Below, piece after piece: positions 1 through 5,199 of a stretch of 6,433 nt of DNA. Source of the stretch: Lachnoclostridium sp. (GTDB lineage Bacteria > Bacillota > Clostridia > Lachnospirales > Lachnospiraceae). The position numbers were made by a program, and so were the translations under genes. The stretch lies in NCBI GenBank assembly GCA_003445895.1, contig DMCD01000054.1:6257-12689 (forward strand). Direction: 5' to 3'. The notes under the pieces are model-generated. The model searched no databases, had not been told where the DNA came from, and was given only the letters and a program-made list of their open reading frames with translations. Each line of letters opens with the position of its first letter. The stretch's first letter is position 1.

Positions 1-31
1 TATTCAGGGATCCGAAACACAGTACCTTCAT
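1..31 (-). CDS. PfkB-family carbohydrate kinase, probable ribokinase (N-terminal fragment, runs off left edge)
   Basis: Only the first ten codons are inside the window. They start at ATG 31-29 and read MKVLCFGSLN, with the next codon beginning with A, which would allow Ile. The pattern of a short beta strand followed by G-S-L-N-(I/D) is the usual opening of PfkB-family sugar kinases (PF00294), where the GSxNxD turn contributes to sugar binding. A full AGGAGG ribosome binding site lies 9 bases upstream and shares bases with the stop codon of the preceding gene, so translation of the two is probably coupled. A ribokinase fits the operon: the nucleoside hydrolase upstream would release ribose, which this enzyme would phosphorylate to ribose 5-phosphate in the cytoplasm. 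Ten residues are too few to exclude another PfkB kinase (fructokinase, nucleoside kinase, KDG kinase). That a gene starts here is better supported than its exact substrate. Confidence 0.55.
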   Translation of the reverse strand, partial: MKVLCFGSLN

Positions 32-40
32 GGTGTCCTG

Positions 41-46
41 CCTCCT
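41..46 (-). promoter_or_regulatory. Ribosome binding site of the left-edge kinase gene, overlapping the upstream stop codon
   Basis: On the minus strand the bases at 48 to 41 read TGAGGAGG. The last base of the GATase-like gene's TGA stop is the first base of a perfect AGGAGG. Spacing to ATG 31 is 9 bases. This supports both the kinase start and translational coupling between the two genes. Confidence 0.75.
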
Positions 47-840
47 CAGTTCTTCGGAATCCGCTTATGGGAAAGCCATGCGGCGAGGTTCCGGAAGAGA
101 ATGTCGTAGCCGCTCCAGTTTACGAACTCCGGCGGAGCCCAGTGGGGTGCGCAGTCAGTGGTAAATGCGGCCGAACGCCCTTTTCCGTACTCTCCCAGGA
201 CCAGGAAGGGATCGCCTTCCACCGTCGCCAGAAGCTGTCCCTCGGGATGCAGGATGGTCCGGTTATATCCGAGAACTCTGGGCCATTCCCCCTTCTTTAC
301 GGTATCGCTCTCCGGCCCGTCAAAGACGCCCCGGAACACGGGATGGTCTTTTACGCATACGGGCCGCACGCCCTCGCAGTGCTCCATCCGGTCGTCGGTG
401 GGAAGCACCTGTACGGGAAGCACCTCCTGCACTGCCGTATCCTGCCATTTTCCCTTTCCGTCGATGCCGGAGAATGTCATATATCCGCCGATCATGAGAA
501 GTCCGCCGCCCGCAAGCACATAATCCCGGAGCAGGTTGCAGCGGTTCGGCCGCATCTCGCTGCGGTCAAAGGTGGCCGACGGCAGAAGCAGGGTGTCCGC
601 GCCGATATCGGAAAGCATGATGACATCGTATTTCTGCAGCTCCTCCAGGGTGAACGGGAAACCGTCCAGGGCAATGTGGTTCGGCATAAAATCAAACTCA
701 TAGCCGGCATTGTCCATGGCCCGCCGGAGGAACTCCTCCCCCGTCTCATATTTGGAGGTATAGAAGGGATCAAATCCCTTTACATGGGTCATATAGGTGG
801 TCCAGGATTCCCCGGCCAGAAGTACTCTTCCTTTTTTCAC
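46..840 (-). CDS. Glutamine amidotransferase-like protein of the PF07090 type, function unknown
   Basis: This is a cytoplasmic protein of about 264 residues with a class I glutamine-amidotransferase-like (flavodoxin-like) fold. The N-terminus has the LLAGESW strand-turn and H-x-K-G-F-D (residues 19-24) that I associate with PF07090. The central elbow is GGGLLMIGGY at 111-120. The C-terminal half carries PFLVLGEYGKGR (211-222) and an APHWAPP motif (231-237) before a terminal helix. A true amidotransferase has a G-x-C-x-G nucleophile elbow. Here the elbow is I-G-G-Y with no cysteine, so glutaminase activity is unlikely. I chose GTG 840 as the start because AAGGAG at 853-848 sits 7 bases before it, the same spacing as in the M20 and second permease genes. 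The alternative ATG 846 (266 residues, ATGA overlap with the M20 stop) would leave only 1 base of spacing. The gene directly follows the M20 hydrolase and precedes the kinase, so it probably serves the same pathway, perhaps binding a sugar or ligand. No reaction can be assigned. Confidence 0.85.
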   Translation of the reverse strand: MKKGRVLLAGESWTTYMTHVKGFDPFYTSKYETGEEFLRRAMDNAGYEFDFMPNHIALDGFPFTLEELQKYDVIMLSDIGADTLLLPSATFDRSEMRPNRCNLLRDYVLAGGGLLMIGGYMTFSGIDGKGKWQDTAVQEVLPVQVLPTDDRMEHCEGVRPVCVKDHPVFRGVFDGPESDTVKKGEWPRVLGYNRTILHPEGQLLATVEGDPFLVLGEYGKGRSAAFTTDCAPHWAPPEFVNWSGYDILFRNLAAWLSHKRIPKN

Positions 841-842
841 GA

Positions 843-2132
843 TCATGCTCCTTTCTCATCGGCAGATGCAGAATATGTGAGAATCAGCTGCGCATAGGTA
901 AGTATGGCGTTATAGTATTCCTCCAGAATCAGATACTCGTCCACGCCGTGGCACTGGGCGAGATGTCCGGGTCCGTAGAGGACCACCGGGCAGCCGGCGA
1001 TATTCTTAAACAGACGGGAATCATTGCCCGCAGGGCAGCCGGCCATTCTGGGCTCTTCTCCCCGCACGGCCACAAAGGCCTTTCGGAATGCCTGAATAAA
1101 CGGGTCCTCCGGGTCCTGCTCAAATCCCTGTCCCGCCTGATAGACGGTGACCTTCGGCATATGCTGTTCCATCCAGGGATCCGCCTTCGCCGTCCGTTCC
1201 ACCACATCCATGAACTCTTCTTTCACCTGGTCCATGGTCATCAGTCCCGGCACAAAATGGACGCAGGTTTCAAACATGCAGTCGCCCGGCACGGTGGAGC
1301 CGGCACTTCCGCCCCGGATCACGCCGATATTCAGGTTCGGCGGGGGAAGCAGCGGGTGCTTGTAGCGAAGAAGCCACTGATGCTCCTTCTCGTCCAGGGC
1401 ATGAATCACCTTGATGGCCTTGTCAATGGCGCTGACGCCGTTGCTCTTGCCGCCGGAATGGCAGGCGAGGCCCTCAAATTCCACCCGGAAGAAGACCCAG
1501 CCCATGTGGGCGAGAATCAACTCATCATCCGTTCCCTCGCAGTTGACGACGCCGTCGGCCCGAAGGCCCCGCATGACAGCCTGCATGGAACCGTTGCCGC
1601 CGCCCTCCTCGTCGCAGACCGAGGTGATAATCACATCGCCCGGAAGCTCATATCCCGCATCTTTAAGCAGCTTCACCGCCATCACGGAGGCCATGAGGCC
1701 GCCCTTCATATCCGCGGTGCCGCGGCCGTAAAGCTTTCCGTCCCGGACCTCCGGAGAATAGGGAGGCGAAGTCCATCCGTCCGACTCCTCCGCAGGCATC
1801 ACGTCGATATGCCCGTTGAAGAGAATGCTTTTTCCCCCCGGCTTTCCGCGGAAGGTGGCATAAACATTGTACCGGTCCTCCTGGTTGTGGCCGGGATTGC
1901 CCTCCTGGTATTTTTCAAGGCATTCCCGGATGACAGCCTCCTCCATGGGGTCCTTCACAATCTCATCTGCCCCCATTTTGCCGAACAGATCGACCATGTA
2001 ATCCTGTCCCGCCTTCTCCAGACCGCCGAGAATACCGTGACCCAGGTCATGGGTATCAATCGCCGTAAGGTCCATGAGATACCTGAGGTACTCCTCTTTA
2101 TGCTCCCGCAGGGTTTCTCTTAAATCCTTCAT
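843..2132 (-). CDS. M20-family metallohydrolase, ArgE/DapE/CPG2 type (putative deacylase or peptidase)
   Basis: This is a cytoplasmic di-zinc amidohydrolase of 429 residues, a normal length for the M20 ArgE/DapE-like group. Its metal site is complete: H108 and D110 in NGHIDV, bridging D141 in GRGTADMKGG, general base E175 and ligand E176 in CDEEGGG, E199 in NCEGTD, and H395 in the C-terminal QCHGVDEY motif. The lid/dimerisation domain has the usual C-H-S-G (H225) at its start. Such enzymes hydrolyse an amide bond in N-acyl amino acids, peptides or related compounds, and the fold does not give the substrate. The start is ATG 2132: GAGGAG at 2145-2140 lies 7 bases upstream. A longer frame beginning at TTG 2147 would start inside that ribosome binding site. 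The 3' end overlaps the start region of the GATase-like gene. Its position between nucleoside hydrolase and a probable ribokinase suggests a pathway role, but an independent peptide-scavenging role cannot be excluded. It lacks the motifs I expect of hydantoinase/carbamoylase-type M20 enzymes. Confidence 0.92.
   Translation of the reverse strand: MKDLRETLREHKEEYLRYLMDLTAIDTHDLGHGILGGLEKAGQDYMVDLFGKMGADEIVKDPMEEAVIRECLEKYQEGNPGHNQEDRYNVYATFRGKPGGKSILFNGHIDVMPAEESDGWTSPPYSPEVRDGKLYGRGTADMKGGLMASVMAVKLLKDAGYELPGDVIITSVCDEEGGGNGSMQAVMRGLRADGVVNCEGTDDELILAHMGWVFFRVEFEGLACHSGGKSNGVSAIDKAIKVIHALDEKEHQWLLRYKHPLLPPPNLNIGVIRGGSAGSTVPGDCMFETCVHFVPGLMTMDQVKEEFMDVVERTAKADPWMEQHMPKVTVYQAGQGFEQDPEDPFIQAFRKAFVAVRGEEPRMAGCPAGNDSRLFKNIAGCPVVLYGPGHLAQCHGVDEYLILEEYYNAILTYAQLILTYSASADEKGA
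848..853 (-). promoter_or_regulatory. Ribosome binding site deciding the GATase-like start
   Basis: The minus strand reads AAGGAG from 853 to 848. It is 7 bases from the GTG at 840-838 but only 1 base from the ATG at 846-844, too close for normal initiation. It lies within the last codons of the M20 gene, so ribosomes finishing that gene at TGA 845-843 stop almost exactly at the new start. Confidence 0.6.
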
Positions 2133-2139
2133 AACTTTG

Positions 2140-2145
2140 CTCCTC
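2140..2145 (-). promoter_or_regulatory. Ribosome binding site deciding the M20 start
   Basis: The minus strand reads GAGGAG from 2145 to 2140, 7 bases before ATG 2132. The apparent TTG start at 2147-2145 shares its final G with this site, so it cannot be the initiation codon used with it. Confidence 0.8.
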
Positions 2146-2154
2146 AAAAATCAG

Positions 2155-2183
2155 AAAAGGAGGCCCGGTTTCCCGCAGCCTCC
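2155..2183 (-). terminator. Terminator-like hairpin with U-tract between nucleoside hydrolase and M20 genes
   Basis: In the minus-strand transcript, GGAGGC (2183-2178) pairs perfectly with GCCTCC (2164-2159). Inside it CGG (2175-2173) pairs with CCG (2168-2166), closing a GAAA tetraloop of the stable GNRA class. The stem is followed at once by UUUU, and after CUGA by a further U run. This is the form of a short Rho-independent terminator. As the genes downstream have no obvious promoter of their own, it is more likely a partial terminator or a 3' end stabiliser that lowers expression of the M20, GATase-like and kinase genes relative to the importer and hydrolase. Pairing is seen in the sequence; activity is inferred. 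Confidence 0.6.
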
Positions 2184-2189
2184 CTCTCC

Positions 2190-2214
2190 GCTGTCTCACA
2201 TATTCGCAGACAGC
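2190..2214 (-). promoter_or_regulatory. Second intercistronic hairpin, just after the nucleoside hydrolase stop
   Basis: GCTGTCT (minus strand, 2214-2208) pairs without mismatch to AGACAGC (2196-2190) around an 11-base loop. It lies 7 bases beyond the hydrolase stop codon and immediately upstream of the terminator-like hairpin, with 6 bases between the two stems. It could protect the 3' end of the upstream message or mark a processing site. No U-tract follows it, so it is not itself a terminator. Confidence 0.5.
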
Positions 2215-2221
2215 CCGTGAA

Positions 2222-3154
2222 TCAGTCGTAATTGCGGATACACTCTTCCACAATATTCCAGAACTTCTCCACATCGATATCTACTGCAAGATCCATGTTG
2301 GGTTCTTTTTTCATATAGTTAAATACATCGCAGTTGGTACGTCCGTAGGACTGCACGCTGCGGATTTCCACCTCGCCGTGTACGTGCTTTATGGTCAGCA
2401 CCGACGGGTCGATAAGATAGGCCATGGTGGTCGGGTCATGCAGCGGACCGCCGGCCCATCCGAAGACCTCCTTCTGGGTTCTGCAGAAGTGGCCCATCAG
2501 ATCCACAAACAGCTTCGAGGCCTTGTTTCCGATCTTTCCCATCCGCTCCACGATCTCCGGCACGCAGAGAACCTTTCTCGTGATGTCGAGACCGCACATG
2601 GTGATGGGCACGCCGCTGTTGAATACCACATAGGCAGCCTCCGCGTCCACCGCGATATTGAATTCCGCCGCCGGGGAAATGTTTCCGTTGGTGTAGGCGC
2701 CGCCCATGAATACTACCTGCTTAATCTTCGGGATAATCCGGGGCTCCATCCGCATCGCCATGGCCAGGTTGGTCATGGGGCCGGTGGTGACCACGGTAAT
2801 ATCGCCGTCGGAATGCAGCAGCTTATCTGCCAGAAACAGCACCGCGTGCTGCTCTTCCGCCTTCTTTACCAGGGGGTCAAAGACCGGGCCGTCCAGTCCC
2901 GTCTCCCCGTGGATGTCTGCGGCGATCATCTTCTTTACCACCATGGGCTGCTCACAGCCCGCATAGACCGGCACGTCCAGTCCGAGGTACTGGCAGACGT
3001 TCAGCGCGTTCCGCACCGTCTTCTCCTGGGTCTGGTTTCCGGAAACCACGGTCACCGCCTGCAGGTCAATCTTCGGATGGCGTCCTGCCATCATCAGCGC
3101 TACCGCATCGTCGTGTCCCGGGTCACAGTCATGTATAACCTTAATTCTGTCCAT
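2222..3154 (-). CDS. Nucleoside hydrolase, RihB-like (ribonucleoside to base plus ribose)
   Basis: This 310-residue cytoplasmic enzyme belongs to the inosine-uridine nucleoside hydrolase family (PF01156), which uses calcium-activated water to cleave the N-glycosidic bond. The N-terminal signature is DCDPGHDDA at 9-17, giving calcium and ribose ligands D11, D15 and D16. N40 (VSGN), T124 (TTGP), E164 and N166 (AEFN), and D240 complete the site. H82 (IHGETGLDG) and H239 (PLHD) occupy the places of the two active-site histidines of pyrimidine-type group I enzymes. From memory, the closest match is E. coli RihB (YeiK), with shared blocks such as GLDGPVF, YGRT-CD and VEEC near the C-terminus, and nearly the same length (313). 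The start ATG 3154 has GGGAG 9 bases upstream. The gene lies 24 bases after the second permease, so it very probably acts on what the importer brings in. Pyrimidine preference is likely but unproven, since residue 223 is Phe rather than the Thr I recall in RihB. Confidence 0.95.
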   Translation of the reverse strand: MDRIKVIHDCDPGHDDAVALMMAGRHPKIDLQAVTVVSGNQTQEKTVRNALNVCQYLGLDVPVYAGCEQPMVVKKMIAADIHGETGLDGPVFDPLVKKAEEQHAVLFLADKLLHSDGDITVVTTGPMTNLAMAMRMEPRIIPKIKQVVFMGGAYTNGNISPAAEFNIAVDAEAAYVVFNSGVPITMCGLDITRKVLCVPEIVERMGKIGNKASKLFVDLMGHFCRTQKEVFGWAGGPLHDPTTMAYLIDPSVLTIKHVHGEVEIRSVQSYGRTNCDVFNYMKKEPNMDLAVDIDVEKFWNIVEECIRNYD

Positions 3155-3178
3155 TTTTTCTGGCTCCCTGTGTTAGTA

Positions 3179-4141
3179 TTACTTGTCAATGGCAGCTTCC
3201 GTACCGATACCGGTAAGGGAAGACTGTCTGCGCCGTTCGTTGCCCAGCTGGGTCATCATGGAGATGGCCAGCACGACGATAGTCACGATATACGGCATCA
3301 TCAGCACAAACTGGGACGGCAGGCCGTATGCCTGCAGTCTTGCGCCGATGGAGTCCGCCAGACCGAAGAGCAGGCATCCGATGGAAGAAAGCACCGGATT
3401 TGCGCCGCCGAAATACATGGCGGCAACGCCCATGAAGCCTCGGCTGGAGGTCATATTCTCAATAAACTGGTTGCTGTAGCCGAGAGACAGATGTGCGCCG
3501 GCCAGACCGCCGATAAGTCCGGAAATCGCCATTGCTCTGTACTTGACCACATCAACCTTGATGCCGGCAGTCTTGGCCGCCTCCGGGAACTGTCCCACGG
3601 CGCGGAGTCTGAGGCCCCATACGGTCTTGTAGATAAAGAACTGCAGCACGATGATCAGGACAATGACAAACCACTCCATCAGACTCCAGTTGTTCAGGAG
3701 GTCATTGAGGACGGGGACATGGTCCAGAAATGCCAGGTGCACTTTCGGAATCGGTACAATCTCCGGGCTGGAGAAGGCGCCGTTCACATCGTAGATGGCC
3801 TTCAGCAGGAACTTGGTGATGGCCAGGGCCAGCATGTTGATACCCATGCCGATACCGCAGATATCCGCACCGTACTTGATATGGCCCACCGCCATGATCA
3901 TGGCGATAATGACGCCCGCCAGCATGGCTGCCGCGATGGCCAGAACCCAGCTGTGGGTAAAGTAGCTGACAGTGACGGCAAAGAAGGCGCCCACCAGCAT
4001 GATGCCCTCGGTTCCGATGTTCAGAATGTTTGCCTGCTGGGTGATCGCCGCACAGAGTGCGGCATAGATAATCGGTGTCGCCGCGCGGAAGGCCGCGTAA
4101 ATCAGGGACACATTTAAGACTTTGCTCAGAATCTGAATCAT
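3179..4141 (-). CDS. ABC transporter permease, NupQ/YufQ-like (nucleoside-type importer, second subunit)
   Basis: This is a 320-residue integral membrane protein of the BPD_transp_2 family (PF02653), the shorter of the two permeases in importers of the BmpA/NupOPQ kind. Hydrophobic stretches at about 10-32, 45-60, 63-85, 92-113, 155-171, 200-220, 245-262 and 275-296 fit a polytopic protein. The N-terminal NILNIGTEGIML block (38-49) is the signature I associate with the NupQ-type subunit. The cytoplasmic coupling loop at about 175-194 (GLRLRAVG ... AGI) contacts the ATPase. It is predicted to pair with the preceding permease to form the channel. Its ATG overlaps the upstream stop as ATGA (4141-4138), with AAGGAGG 7 bases before the start, so the two subunits are probably made in step. 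Nucleoside as substrate is inferred from the following hydrolase gene; related transporters can carry other sugars or riboside-like compounds. Confidence 0.93.
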   Translation of the reverse strand: MIQILSKVLNVSLIYAAFRAATPIIYAALCAAITQQANILNIGTEGIMLVGAFFAVTVSYFTHSWVLAIAAAMLAGVIIAMIMAVGHIKYGADICGIGMGINMLALAITKFLLKAIYDVNGAFSSPEIVPIPKVHLAFLDHVPVLNDLLNNWSLMEWFVIVLIIVLQFFIYKTVWGLRLRAVGQFPEAAKTAGIKVDVVKYRAMAISGLIGGLAGAHLSLGYSNQFIENMTSSRGFMGVAAMYFGGANPVLSSIGCLLFGLADSIGARLQAYGLPSQFVLMMPYIVTIVVLAISMMTQLGNERRRQSSLTGIGTEAAIDK

Positions 4142-5199
4142 GCCTGTCCCTCCTTCTTCTCTGCCCGGGCCATCTCAGCCTTTCTCTCTTTGCGCTTCGT
4201 AATAAAATCAAACAGGGTCTCCATCGTGGCGATGATAATGAATACCGCCGTGATGGTATCGATCAGGCCCTTCGGAACGCCCGTGGCCTGCTGCATGCTC
4301 ATGGCGCCGGACTTCAGTACCGCCAGGAAGAAGGCCATAAACGGGGTGGCAACCACATTGCTCTTTACGATAAGGGCTGCCAGCATGCCGTTGGAGCCGA
4401 GTCCCGTCGCAAAGTTGTTCAGGAAGTATCCGTACACGCCGAGAACCTCGATGGTTCCCGCGATGCCGCCCAGCATACCGGAGAGCATCATGGCCTGGAT
4501 GAACACCTTCTTGGAGTCGATACCGGAGTAATCCGCAAACCGCGGGTTTGTACCCACCAGGCGGAACCGGTAGCCGAGGCTTGTCTTGTACAGCATCCAG
4601 ATGATTCCCAGCACGATGGCGATGGCCAGGAACAGACCGACGTTGGCACTGGACGGCCGCATGAACTGATGCAGACGCACTGCCACCGGCGGTGACTGGG
4701 GATTGGCGGATCCCGCGCTCATGGGGCCGCTGACAAAGTAGGATGTGATGTAAAGCGCCACGGAGTTCATGAGAATCGTGGAACAGACTTCACTTACGTT
4801 GTAGTAGGCCTTCAGGTAGGCCGGAATAAAGGCCCAGCAGGCGGTCACCAGCATCGCGCCTGCAAAGCAGGCAATGTAGAGAAGCGGTGCCGGCAGAAAT
4901 GTCCACTTGTAGCCGATATATGCGGCGACGAGGCCGCCGAGGAACACTTCGCCCTCCACACCGACGTTGAATGCGCCCGCGGTCGCAGCGACCACGAATG
5001 CCGTCGATGTGAGAATGAGAGGCGTGAAGCTTGCCAGGGTTGTGCCCAGGCTCAGCTTGCCGACAAATGCGCCCTTCAGCAGCGCCTTATATGCAAGGAT
5101 CGGGTCCTCCCCGATGGCCACGATGAGAATCGCGCCGATCAGGAGCGCCAGGACCATGGTCAGCAGAATACGGATTATACCGTCTTTTACCTTCATCAT
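4138..5199 (-). CDS. ABC transporter permease, NupP/YufP-like (nucleoside-type importer, first subunit)
   Basis: This is a 353-residue inner membrane protein of the BPD_transp_2 family and the longer of the two permeases. It starts with a hydrophobic segment at 10-30. The conserved AGAFNVGVEGEVFLGG block is at 74-89 and further membrane spans are at about 101-125, 140-157, 184-204, 232-250, 262-295 and 310-331. The EAA-like coupling loop for the ATPase is at about 209-228 (RFRLVGTNP ... YSGID). The C-terminal tail (334-353) is rich in Lys, Arg and Glu and should face the cytoplasm. Its ATG overlaps the ATPase stop as ATGA (5199-5196). The upstream AAGGTGAG lies 8 bases before the start. A second ATG follows directly, so the protein could begin one residue later. 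Together with the neighbouring ATPase and permease it forms an importer whose binding lipoprotein must be encoded outside the window. Confidence 0.93.
   Translation of the reverse strand: MMKVKDGIIRILLTMVLALLIGAILIVAIGEDPILAYKALLKGAFVGKLSLGTTLASFTPLILTSTAFVVAATAGAFNVGVEGEVFLGGLVAAYIGYKWTFLPAPLLYIACFAGAMLVTACWAFIPAYLKAYYNVSEVCSTILMNSVALYITSYFVSGPMSAGSANPQSPPVAVRLHQFMRPSSANVGLFLAIAIVLGIIWMLYKTSLGYRFRLVGTNPRFADYSGIDSKKVFIQAMMLSGMLGGIAGTIEVLGVYGYFLNNFATGLGSNGMLAALIVKSNVVATPFMAFFLAVLKSGAMSMQQATGVPKGLIDTITAVFIIIATMETLFDFITKRKERKAEMARAEKKEGQA

Noticed and set aside
46..840. Active glutamine amidotransferase (glutaminase) function
   Set aside because: No cysteine at the nucleophile elbow; the G-x-C-x-G motif is absent.
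948..2123. Open frame of 391 codons on the plus strand opposite the M20 gene
   Set aside because: It lies wholly within a gene with a complete active site, shows His/Arg-rich low-information sequence, and has no recognisable domain.
843..2132. M20 enzyme as N-carbamoyl-beta-alanine amidase of reductive pyrimidine degradation
   Set aside because: The motifs around the metal ligands are of the ArgE/DapE/CPG2 type, and no dihydropyrimidinase or dihydropyrimidine dehydrogenase gene is in the window.
873..2208. Short inverted match GAATATGTGAGA between the M20 3' end and the spacer after the hydrolase
   Set aside because: A 12-base match on either strand is expected by chance in a window this size, and it has no other repeat context.
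2133..2221. Separate promoter for the downstream genes in the 89-base spacer
   Set aside because: I found no convincing -35/-10 pair on the minus strand; most of the spacer is taken up by two hairpins.
2378..4117. Open frame of 579 codons on the plus strand opposite the nucleoside hydrolase and second permease
   Set aside because: It crosses a gene boundary of two well-supported minus-strand genes and is unusually rich in His, Gly, Asp and Arg, as expected from the complement of GC-biased codons. It shows no domain I recognise, so I regard it as a shadow.
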